A DNA stretch of 64,000 nucleotides, taken from the NCBI RefSeq assembly GCF_047663525.1, contig NC_092601.1:14531501-14595500 (forward strand), written 5' to 3'. Positions 35,800-47,300 of the stretch are shown one piece after another; position 1 is the stretch's first letter; each line of letters starts with the position of its first letter. The notes under the pieces are model-generated. The model was not told where the DNA came from. It did no database searches and saw nothing but the letters and a program-made list of their open reading frames with translations. The DNA comes from Anas platyrhynchos (lineage: Eukaryota; Chordata; Aves; Anseriformes; Anatidae). Made by a program: the position numbers and the translations under genes.

Positions 35800-36270
35800 A
35801 ACACTTTAGGAGCTGCCTATAAATTAGGTAAAAATAATTAATAATACATATAATATAATATATTAATGGCATTTCTATGACATGATATGGATAATATACA
35901 TTAATATATAAATACCTTACGAATAATTCAGTGTGTTTCCATTTCATCAACAGTCACTGGCCAATGTATTTACTTTATGGTAAGGATTATACATTTCATT
36001 ATAAATGGCTTGCTGGGCATGTCAGCAACTTTTACATCTCCATTCACTTTATTATTAATGGTTTCCTGAACAGTAACGGCATAATAATGCACACAATGCA
36101 GCATGAATATTTGATGTGGCATCTATAGTCTCCCATTTATCATTTATAACAGGCTACAAAAACATTATAAAACATTTATTACAAATTTATAGATCACTTT
36201 ATACTAAAACAAAGTTGTGTTATAAATACATTATTAATCCTTTATGCCATTTATAGGAATCCCTTGTAAT
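35800..36270. other. Strongly AT-rich stretch with recurring ATTTATAA/CATTATTAAT-like words
   Basis: About 470 bp, far richer in A/T than its surroundings. Related words recur on both strands: TTATAAATGGC, CATTATAAAAC, TTATAAATACATTATTAAT, CATTTATAGG. The pattern could be a decayed transposable element or an AT-rich conserved element. No terminal repeats or coding remnant could be made out, so it is left unclassified. Confidence 0.5.
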
Positions 36271-39200
36271 AAGGCCTTAGCATATGTTGCTGCACGACCG
36301 TAACAATAACAGAACAGTGTGGCAAGTAGGAAATATGGCACAGAGAGCTTGCTCTCAAGTACTGGCTGTATTCTGTGAAGGAAGGGATAAACATCTGCAC
36401 TCAGAATTAATCAGATTACCAAGGGATCAATCAAAAGAAATGCTGGATTAACTCAAAGTTGTGTGTGTATGTGTCCTCAGTTCAAAAAAAAGATGCTTGC
36501 TTTCTTGCAGTTCGGAAATATTCATCACAGCAGTGCTGGAACCCCGAAAGCTGAGCTGTCCTGGTTTGTTTCCACACCACCTTTTCATTAAATTGAGGAA
36601 ACTTGCAGAATTCGTGAAAAGCAAACTGGCTAACGATGGGCAGTCCTTCCGTCCTCTGCCATCAGGTCACTCAGGGAAGGGGCCTTGTGAGAAATAAAAA
36701 GGATGTAACGGGTTTCAGAAACGCATTCGTGGGATTTCTTTTCTTAAAGTCCCAAAGACTGTTTTGTTTAGCAGTATGTGTCCCCCTGCCGTGCTTGCAA
36801 TCTAAATAGTGCAGCACTGGGAAATGAGGAGACAAAAATGATGTTTGAAAATGGAGTTGTTGCCAATCAGTAGTGGAAAGCCAGCGAGCCTCGCTTTGAC
36901 ACAGCTGTAGTTGCCCCTTTCAGATTTAATGGCCCAGATGGGGCACAGCACAGGGAATGATTTTTAGTTTTTAAAAAAATATATTTGTTTAACATGACAA
37001 TCTGTCTTCTAACAAACCCAGCTTAATGAGTCGGTGTGGTTAGTCCGTTCTCATTACCTTGCACTTTGGGAAGGGGCAGCTGGGACCGGGCAGCAGGGGA
37101 CACGTAGCCACGGAGCAGAAAGCCAAGCTGGACTATGAGAGCAGCTGCTGCTTTCTGTACATCACAGATCGCTACATTTCACCTCCTTCCTCCCCGCACT
37201 GAGCCCGGTCAGCTGTGTTTGACCGAGGTGATCCTATCAGAAAGGCATCCAGGCTTGCAGACACCAGAAGAAGAATCTGTTAGTCATCGGCTCCAAGCTG
37301 TGCATCCCAAGAGAGGGTAAGGTTGGAGACACAGCCACTGGTATACCATTAGAAACAGGTCCACGTTATACGCTAAGGTGATTAAAATGACATTGCTGGA
37401 CAAGTTAGCTAATGCAGTAGCAGCATTACTACAGGCCCAATAATGGCTTTTCAAAACACAGACATCAGCGACTTGTGTTGCGTTCTTAGTTGGTGATTAA
37501 GGAGAGCTCTGCGGGAGTTTACAGCCATGATGAGTGTTTAATACACCAACAGGTAAACTAACAAGCACTAGAGAGAGGAGCTGGGGAGGAAAAGAGCAGA
37601 GCTGTCTGTGCAGCTGCTTACCCATTACCAACAACTGCTGTTCTCACAGGACGTTCCTTGTGGGATAAAGCTTACAAACTCTCACTCTGGATTGTGGTTT
37701 TCCCTTTTACATCTTTTCCTCGGAGGAGCTTTATATGTCTTTATTCCCATTTTGTGCTCTTTGCCCTCCTGCCTCCCGTGGCGTGTTCAGAAGCTTGTTG
37801 GAGAACAGGCCACAGACATGGAGTGATTTATTCTTCTGCACTTAGACACTTTCTCTTTTCTTCCTTCCCAGTCCTTTTCAGTTCTCTTCCTAGACAGCAG
37901 TCTGCAATGGGGAAATGCTGAGTGCTTTGCAATGGTTGCTATGACTAGCGGGAACCATTCTCTGCCATCACCTCTTAAATTTATCCTGGTTCTCATATGC
38001 AGTATCCTGGGTTTTACCATTAGTAGAGAAAAACTTAAATATATGTCCAGGACTACCCTAAAGCCCAAAGAAAAACAAGCCAATGTCTGTTATTTTGAAG
38101 ACCCGAGGAAGAGGGAAAGGGTTGATTCCTCATATCAGCCAGCATGGGGCCTCATGAAGCTGAGAATCAACTAACGTTTTTTTCATAAGAGTGCACAACA
38201 ACGTAGACTGGAAAATCACATCTTTTAACTATTGTGGGAAATCAGTAGATCAAATTGAGCTACTTCATAATTTTGCTGCAGGCTGTATGCAGGGCTGTTC
38301 ACTCCCAACAATAGGAAGCGTGTGTTGTAGCCAAGAGCTCTCATATATTCCCCTGCCAATGGCTCGTATTAAATTGAGGGATTCAAAACAAGGAGGAGAA
38401 AGTACGCGTCTCATCAGTAACATGCCTCATCAGCTCTCTCTTCCCAGAAGGCAGCCAGGCTGACTCCACCGAGACAGCAAGGCCCAAACCAGAGAATAGA
38501 ATGCCCCAACTATTTCACAGCTACTCACACAGAAATGCTTCTGCATGATACCCGCCTCTCCTCGGAGTCTGGCTAGTTTGACCTGTAAAGCAGCAGAAAA
38601 AAAAAGTTATTACAAAATTCAAGCCTGAACACGAATTTCCACTGAAAGAAGATGAAAGCAAAATGTGAAGTTACAGAGAGAGGCACTTTGGTAAATCTCT
38701 CCACAACACATGCCTCCAAGAAGCTCATAAATGGTAAATCCATTACCCTAAAACCTCGAAGGACCAAGAACAGTGAGCATCGGGGCAAAGCATGACCTGT
38801 CACCCAGGTATAACAGAACATCTGATGGAAAAAAAAACAAAGTCTCTGTCACTTATTGCCCTGCTGGCAAGGTGGCCTGATGGTTCTCCTGTCCCCAAAA
38901 CACTGAGGTGGGGGATCAATGTCAGGAAGTCATTTCCAAGCAGCAAGGATGGGAGACTGCCCACGTGCTGCATCCTACGCACCAGGCGAGAAGGAAAAAC
39001 AAAGAGGCCATGAACAGCTGCTTGGTGGGGCACCAGAGAACCTCAGGGAGCTCAAAGGAGCATTCTGAGGGAAAGGGGGATGGTGCTTGGCAGAAGGTGA
39101 CCTCCCCTCCTCTTCCAAGAAAACTGATATGGACTAATGGTGATCTCTGATCTTTGCACAGCCCTGGCAAAATGGCCAGAACTTCACTGCTCTTATTGGA

Positions 39201-40099
39201 GAGAGAAAGTGAAAGGTGTGTTTTGCTGATCAAAATCTCTCTGGATCACGAGATTGGGTGAGGTCACCCATATCTATCACGGCCTCACCAGCAGGACCCG
39301 CCCTGGAGCAGGAGCTGGCTGGGCTGCTTTGAAATGCTCTCTTATCAGTGGAGCACAATTTAAAGCTTGGAAACACAATAACTTTTGTTAGTGATTAACA
39401 TTGTTAGCGCTCTGAGCAAAGAAGCCCGTTTCCTCTTCCAAGCTTCTTGGGAACACAAATAAACGAAGTCTCCTTTCCGTGGTGGCGAGGCTTTATTCTC
39501 CTTTCACTGAAGGCAAGGCTGTTTTTTTTTGGCATTCCCTTATAGCTGAACTCTGAAGTCCATCTGGTTCCTTACCAGGAGGAGAGGCCAGCTCTTACCT
39601 CGGGCTGCTAACAAGATATGTGAAGATAAAATCCTTGAAATAAAATAACTTTAAAGGCCAGGACTTTCCACTATCCCTCTGAATTGATGTAAAATCCACC
39701 AGCTTGCTCCCACCCAGACCAAACCTGAAGCCCCATGTATTGTACCTGGGGGAGAGCAGGGGACACAAAGCCTGACATGCTGCAGGAAGCCCGTGATAAT
39801 GCAAAATCCAAGCTCTCACCTGTCCATGTCTAGCACCGTGACCACCACATGGCCCTCTAAAGCCCTCAGAACCTGCATGTCCCCACGTTGCTGCCCGTGG
39901 CGAGTGCAGAACAGGGCACAGCCTGGGGTGGTGGCACCACGAGCCTCCCAAAAAGACTCACAGGAGATGTGGCTCAGGATGTCCTGCTCCCCCTGCGCTG
40001 GGTGCCATTGGAGGTCTGGCTCCAAAGACATTGGGAGGCAAAAAACGTCTCCAAAGATATTCCCAACAAACCCCGGAGAGCAAAACCATAAGCGTCACT

Positions 40100-40290
40100 T
40101 TAGATTTTAAATCTCATTATTGGTTTAAAAAGAAAAAGAGAGGTAATTTTATTACTTTTATGGTATGTTTTCCATTATTTGCATAATTGTTTAATGCTAA
40201 TAAGACAATTAGCAATTCTTACAGCTTAATAATTACCCAGCACTGACTGGCCTATTGTAGCTTAATGAATTTTTTAATTGTTGCTGGGGG
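40100..40290. promoter_or_regulatory. Compact AT-rich candidate enhancer with POU octamer
   Basis: A perfect octamer ATTTGCAT at 40177-40184 runs directly into AATTG. It is followed by TTAATGCTAATAAG (40191-40204), ACAATTAGCAATT (40205-40217), CTTAATAATTACC (40225-40237) and TTTTTAATTG (40271-40280). The segment is non-repetitive and bounded by GC-richer DNA. Octamer plus clustered TAAT/ATTA cores is a signature of developmental enhancers; the activity and the target gene are unknown. Confidence 0.5.
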
Positions 40291-43200
40291 TCTTGACGTT
40301 CTTTCGCCCAATATCTTCTTCAGTTAGAGATGCTGTTCACGCAAACAGGGCAAGGCCAAAGGCAAGACAACACCAGCTACACAGGACAGGCAGATTATTA
40401 TTATTAAGATCTCTTGAATTTAAAAGGGAGAGAAAATGCAAGCTCTATTTTCTGCTGCTTGAGGGCCACATTATCTAAATACAGGGAGAGGCAAGGCAGA
40501 GGTTTAAAAATCAGCCCACCTCAGGCAAATGCTACCTCTACAGAAGCCAGGCTAAGTAGCTGGTGTGGGGCTGGCTTCGACATACCCAAAGCTAACAAAA
40601 GTCTTAACATTTTTAGCTTTTAGTGAATAACTCCCTGACTTCAGCGTGAATCATACTGTCCTGAACCGCGGTATGGCCAGAGGGAAGTTAATTGAGGTCA
40701 GGCAGGGCCAGAATTGCATTTGTCACTGACCGAGGTCACAGATGGAATTGGCTGAAGAGGATGGCAGGGCCCTGGGGAGCAGTCTCTGCGTAGACTCCAC
40801 GGCCCCCAATTTACACATACACGACAAGTAATGGAGATGGAGCTCTCCTCTCCCCTTTTTGTGGGAGGCTTCTCGCATGGTGCTGCCTGCAAAACGAGGC
40901 TTTTCTCTCTCTTTCCTTCCTCATTTCCACCAGCAAAACGTCGGTGCCTCTGCCCATGAAAAGCAGTTTGTTAGCAGTTACCTGGAGAGCCTCAACCTCG
41001 CTCTGCCTTTCTGCTGCCGAGAGCAGCTTGGGCAGATCTGCCCCTGAGGTCAGTGCTGGGCCTCTTCCAGTTCCCCAATGTCACGCACGTCCCCCAGGCA
41101 GCTGCCACTGAGTCAGGAGCGGGCAGGAACCTCCTCCCTTAGTCATGCCTTGCTCACAGCCACGCCAGCACCAATGCACGCACCAGTGCTGCTGCCACAG
41201 CAGCCTCCGTCCAGCCCAGCCACTGAAGAAATTCCTGACTGCCACTGAGTGCCCCAAAGGCTGGGAGCTTGGACCTAGCACTCTTGTTTCTGCAAGCATG
41301 GCACGTGCTGTGCGACATGGTGTGCGTGTGGTGAGGCCTCACCTGGAGCGAGCAACATGGACTTGAGATGAGAGGCACTGGAGCTGGAAGGGCACTGCTG
41401 TTCCCATGTCTCTTTCCCTTCCTGGATGAGCCCTGGAGCTGCTCAGCTCCTCCTTTGCTCCTCAGCCCTCTTCCACCAGAGGGAAAGCATTGAACACATT
41501 CCCCAGCCCCACTTAGACACCGCCAGAGACCAGCTGTGGCAGCCCACACCTCTCCTAGGAAGCTCTGCCAGTGGCAGGGGAGCATCCAAGCACCAATTTT
41601 GCACCACTCTGGAAGGAAGCCTCTGGCACACACACACAGACACTCACGGGGCCCCCACGGGCTCAGCCAGGAACAACCCTGCAAGCCTCCTCCCCGCTCC
41701 TCTCCTGAGCGAGTCAGCAGCTCTCCTCCAAGACAGAGGACGCGGCCCCGGCCCCCAGGAGGAGCCCGGCAGCCCTGTGAAGGATAACGCTGTCAGCTCA
41801 GCGGGGATGGGAGGAGAGAAGGTGCTCAGCCAGGCGGAGATGAAAGTTACAGCGTGCTGATTAAAAGGCGGGCGAGTGTCAGGGCATCAGTAATGCCGTC
41901 GCTAACCGTTGCCGAGCTGTCACAGCTGCCTCTGCAGACAGGAGGGATGGGCTCCCGTGGCACTCCTGCCCCGAGCTGTCTCTGCACATCCAGACACCCC
42001 TCGGCAGCCCTCTTCTCAGCCGTGAGCTGGTTTCAGTGGTGTGCTCCAAGCCAGGGCAGCGCGCTCAGCTCCACTGCGTTCAAGCGGAGGATGGTGGCAT
42101 GACAAATGCATAGGGGAAGCCTTCTATGTAGCAGAAAACGGAGAAATGACAAATCTTGTATTTAGAGATCTATGGAAATGCCCTGCCTCTGAGCAACTTC
42201 CACCCACTCTGTAGCCTCTAATCAGTTTCCCGTCTCCCAAAAGATGGTTCCTGTTGATGATAGAGATGCTGTTTCCACCTCCTCCAACCCACCTGTTTTC
42301 TCCCTGCTCTGCAAAGCCTGGCCATGCTGCAGTGAGCGGTGGTTAAATAGTTCTGCCACCACACAAGCAGCCACTGCTCGCCCAAACCAGGCTTCCTGGA
42401 GCTAGTCTGCTTGGATGAGATCAGCCAGATATCACAGAATTTCCCGTTTATCCATAAATTACCGTTCCCCTTTACCCATAAATGTTTCTTGTTGCAGCCC
42501 TGGAGTGGGATTTTGGAAAGCCCTGTCCCCAGGGAGACTTTTCACCAAAGGACCACTACCTTGTTTGACTCTCTCTTTGCTGTGATAACAACCGTCTTTG
42601 GACATTTTCCTTTCTCCTTGGTTCAAAGTCCTGTGAAAAGCCCTTTCCCAGCCAATCCCACATTTCCAGTGGCTCTGGGCCCAGAGCAGCACTGAGAGAA
42701 ACACCAACCTGCTCTGACAAACTGAGCAGTGTTTTAATGATGTCTGATAAGGGACTAAGACAAGAGGAGTCAGTAATCTCACTGGGAACCCTTTAGACAG
42801 GCGTTAATCCTGCTGTCACTGAGCCCCTCAGGAAAACCATTTCACTGACTTGATCTTCTTCAGCTGTTCCTCCACATAATTTATATCTAGCTAATTGCCA
42901 CAGTAGTGGCTTCGGATGTGAAGCAGATGCTGCTGAGGAAAAAAGCATGTTGCATCCTTAAGTACTAGCTCTAATCTCTTTAGTTAGAGGCAAGGCTACT
43001 TGCAGTTGTTGGGAGGTTATCTCCCCCTTTTCTTCCCGAGCTCCGTGAAGCCAGCTACAGTCATTCATGTTTTGACACATTAACCAAAGTGTTCAGTTGT
43101 AGCATTTCTTGCTTGCAAGAACACACAATATTTCTCCAGCCCGCCCTCCATGAGCTCACAACTGTCCCTGCCACCAGTAAGGAGACTTATTTACAACTGT

Positions 43201-43839
43201 CCATAAAATTCCTCCAGGATCTTTATCTTTAGGGTATTAGATTCTCTACTAGCAAGTGGAGTGTGAGACAAAAAGAGACAAACGATGTGAAAACAAAACA
43301 ATGAGTAGATTAAGACTGTAGAATGAGCATCTACAGCAGTAATTTCTCTGGAGCAGAGGGAAGGAGACACCTTCTCTTCTGTCCTCAAATGACAGCTGAC
43401 AAGCAAACCATCACACCTCTCAGCAGATAAGGACCAGAAAAAGCAGGGTCTAGGAGAAGAATCACAGGAGAAACTGGCAGATACCAAGGAGGAAATCCAG
43501 CTGCTTGTTCAAAGACCCCACTGTGACAAGGGCCAGATGCTGGGATGTTTGCAGATGTACCAAGAAGCTTGTTTTGTTTTTAAAGAAAAGATTTCTAAGA
43601 AACCTCTTAACAGTTGTCTAGTCAGCAGCTGGTGCTACCAAGACCCTGTCACTAAATTCATCTCCTGTATGCCACTGATCCTTCTAAAGCCCCTCCAGCA
43701 TAAAGGCCAAAATGGCTCTGCACATATTTGGCCACAGACAGGTTGTCCACAGAAGCTTTGTTTAGAATAGCAAGAGGATGAAGAACAGGGAAAGAGGGAT
43801 GTCAAGCTACACTCAAGGCAGCATAGAGCAGAGAAAGGC

Positions 43840-44309
43840 ACAGTGGAAACAAAGATCATTTTAATTGGGAAAAAAAAATACCCACTCTCCCCCTGAAACA
43901 CAAAATGGTCTCTTCCCTTGCACGTGTCCACGTTTCCTCCAACACAGACTTCAAATGCAAGGGCCAGTGCTCCCTTCTGCTCTCCTAAGCAGCTCTGCCC
44001 TCTTAGAGAAAAAAATAAAAGGAGTGACAGCCACTGCTCTAAGAACCCATGACAGAACTGGTCCCTGTTTGGCACAATATTCAGGAGATTTTTCTCCCAC
44101 AGTAATGGCATCTTAGCCAGACAGATCTGTCCTTGCCCGTTCTGATCTTCGGTCAGCACGTTCCCCCTTCCAGCAGTCTGGCCTGCTGCATCATCTGTGA
44201 TCCTCCAGCACGTGGGATGAAATAAAGTGCCTTCTTACAGGGCCTCAATGCAGCTGATGAGTCCAGTTAAATTCATTCCTCTGGAAGCAGAGCTCCCAGA
44301 ACCACGTGT
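43840..44309 (-). other. INTS1: INTS1 3' untranslated region (inferred extent)
   Basis: About 470 nt from the stop codon to the inferred cleavage site past the ATTAAA hexamer at 43865-43860. No AATAAA occurs earlier on the minus strand. The extent is inferred. Confidence 0.6.
43860..43865 (-). terminator. INTS1: Probable poly(A) signal ATTAAA of INTS1
   Basis: TTTAAT on the plus strand reads ATTAAA on the minus strand, followed within 10-30 nt by a T/G-rich stretch (TTTGTTTCCACTGTG). It is the commonest variant hexamer and the first candidate after the INTS1 stop codon. Confidence 0.6.
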
Positions 44310-47300
44310 TCATATTGTTGCCTCCATGTGCAGAACCTTCAAGGCCTCTGAAATTTGAGAGCTGGTGTCGATCTGGCCATACATCCCCACCAGGAAAGCC
44401 CTGTGCAGTAACACTGCAGCGTGCTCTGTGAAAGGGAGAGACAGCGTGAGGACTGAGAGCTCCAACATATGGCAACAGCAATCCAGCAGTGAACACCTGG
44501 ATGAACGTTTGTAGCCGTGCAAAAAGTCCTCTCTTTCTGTAAAAACGGGGCATAATCCACCATCTAACAGCCCTGTGGGTACCTGATTATGTGAGGGATC
44601 ACAACTCAGAGAGGAAAACCCCAAGGGAGCAAATCTGTTCATGGAAGCCTTCCTTGTCCCTTTGGCAAACCTCCCCTGTGACGCTCCCAAGCACGAGAGA
44701 ACGCAGATGCCACCGTACCTTGGCAAAGAAGGGTATATTCAGGCAGGTTCCTCAACGCTGTCTGCACCACCTCAAAGTCTCGGCTGCCAAGGCAGTACAT
44801 GAAGGTAGGAAGGAAGTCTGCAGCAATGCTGGGATTAAAACATCACAATGTCAGCACAGACCAGATCGCCATCAGCAGGCACGGAGCGGGCAGCCAGTGC
44901 CCGTCAGGGACTCACAGTAGCCAAGTCCCTGCAGTCCTCACCTGGGGTTGTTCTGAATGGAGCGCAAAGCTAGGCTGAAGGCCAGATTTCGGCAGGTCTC
45001 CTCTGATGAGCTCATCAGCTTCTGTAGGTTTGTCTGAGAGAAGATGCAAAAATAAGGATTACAAGGCCATCCAGGGATCAAAACTGTGCAGACTTGAGTA
45101 CTGCCCCTTCAGCACCCACCCAGCCCTACATACATCCAGCAGGTACTAGCTGAGATAGGAAATCCCTCTGTGTGATAAGGATCATGCTGTTTTAAATGTT
45201 CTAGAACACCTTCCTGTAAACTTATGGCACATGGGACAGCTGAAATTTATTTGTATTTCAGTATTTATTTATTTATTTATTTATTTTTAAGCAGAGCTGT
45301 TCTGCTCTCTTCTTGCCCCATTACTGGGAAGGGGACAGAAGATTACTTCTTCCTCTGATATACAGAAAAGTTAAAATGGATGATGATGTATCCAGCATGC
45401 AACAGAGAGAAGACAGTAGGGAAGTAAATATTGCCTGCTGTCAGAAAGCCCAACTGAAGTTGCAGCATCTTCAGAGAAATTTAACAACCTCCCAAAAGGC
45501 AGGGAAAGGATAGCACTTAGGCTGGCCATGCAACACAGACTGTGGTGAAAAGAATCTTCTATTTCTAGTGGCAGTTTGAGACACCATACTCACAGAAAAA
45601 AAGGAGAGAATTTCTGGCCTCCGCCTGGACATCTCATCAATGTCTGTCAGCACCTCCAAAATGTCTGGTGGAAGACACAGATTGAGAGGGGTGACTGAAA
45701 TTTACTGATCCAGCAAAGGAGCTATAAATCCACGTCTTCAATCAGTCAATTTTTGCTACCTGCACACACAGCTAGAGTAATAAAGGCAGTTCTTCAAAAA
45801 GGATGAGAGCAAACTGCCCAAGGTGGGGCCACCAAGCACTGTCGTGACACGGGCAGGGGAAGGAGTGGTGTGGGGTGTGAGGTTTCAATTCCAGAGTACC
45901 TTCTGTAACTGACAGGTCTTTAAGAAAGCCTCTTTTAAAAACAGTGCCCAGACAGGATTTCTTCCCCCTGTTTCTAGGAAAACTGTCACCCCAATAACAC
46001 AACTTAAGTCTGATATGACCACTGGACACATGTGATTTCAGAAGACCTTTGGAGAAAAAGCGTGTTCTTCCCACGTACCAGGTTAATGTGATTTTCTTTC
46101 AGGAAGATCATCCAAGAAGTTTGTTAGTAACTCCATTTCTAATCAGTCTGGTATTTTTATAGCATAAAATAAGACGCTCCTATCAGCACTCCTGAGCTGG
46201 GACACCATCAGTGCTGGCTGAACATGAACTGTAGCATGCCCTGAATTACTCATATTACCTCCCAGAGTACCTTCAAGATCCCTGAAAAGCTCCAAAGCAG
46301 AGGCAGTCGCAGTATTGCCACGCTAAATGACAACAGCATCATGGGAAGCCTCTGTCACACAATCACAGAAGGTTACGGACGAGTCCATCCAAAACAAAAC
46401 CCAAGCTTAACTGCTGGAGACTCCCAAACAAGACAAAGAGGAAACTGGCCTGCAGCTGTCATTTAATAACAGGGCTGGCACCTGTCTGCACGTGCCTTAT
46501 GTTCTTGTGCAGCTCTGCAGGTCTTCACTTACCCTCAACTGTTTGGCCTCGAGACAGCCTCTTCATATATGGGGCCATTTCAGTCGGTGTAAGAGGAGTG
46601 AAGAGAGACACGTTGACAAGGGGGAGAGAGCCAGCTGCTGCTTCTTCTGGGGCAGAGAGAGAACAGTGACTTCTATTAGTTTTAGCAGGGAGACAGGTCC
46701 AGTGTTCCCTTGACCAGCAATACTTTAACAGACTTCCTGGCTCTCGGCCTCCAGCCCCACTGCACCTTCTGGTACCTCTGCTGATGCGAAGAGAGCAAAC
46801 CTTCCTGACCTGTCTTAATACTGGAGAGTTTTCCCATTTAACTTTAAAGAGAAGAGTGGAGAAGTCAAGGTAACTTTAGGGTTTCCTGACAGGTTGACCC
46901 TGAAGTGAGTCTGAGCAAGGTAAAATCCACAGGAAAGAAATTCACCAAGAGCTATTCCACAGCAGTAGTAATACCAGTGACAGGGAAAACAATCTATCAC
47001 CTGTCCCAGATACTGGCTTCAAGCTGTTGAGCATACAAGTGCTGTTCTCCATTCTAAATACCTTTTCACTGGAAGTAGGGACTTGATCCTTGTGGGTCCC
47101 TTCCAATTTAGAATATTCTGTGATTCCATGAAAAGCATCTGCACTTCAAAACGTACTGCATTTTCACTAGCTGGAATAGCTTTCCAACACTCAGACTCAC
47201 CATCCTTCTCCTCCTCAGAGCCCCTGTCCAAGATGCCACTCTTAGTGGGCAGACTCAGCCCAGCCAGGAGGGACTTCAACATCGCGAGGTCACTGTTGTC

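Larger units (their letters stand above)
35111..43839. other. Intergenic region between MICALL2 promoter and INTS1 3' end
   Basis: About 8.7 kb between the 5' end of MICALL2 and the 3' end of INTS1. No exon-like or RNA-gene-like segment is supported on either strand. It holds the AT-rich stretch at 35.80-36.27 kb, a SOX-site-bearing segment near 39.36-39.42 kb and the compact candidate enhancer at 40.10-40.29 kb. The remainder is ordinary non-coding DNA. Confidence 0.75.

Noticed and set aside
46364-46400. Possible reverse-oriented CR1 start (AATCACAGAAGGTTACGGAC)
   Set aside because: Only a loose resemblance to the CR1 3' end read backwards; too diverged and too short to call.
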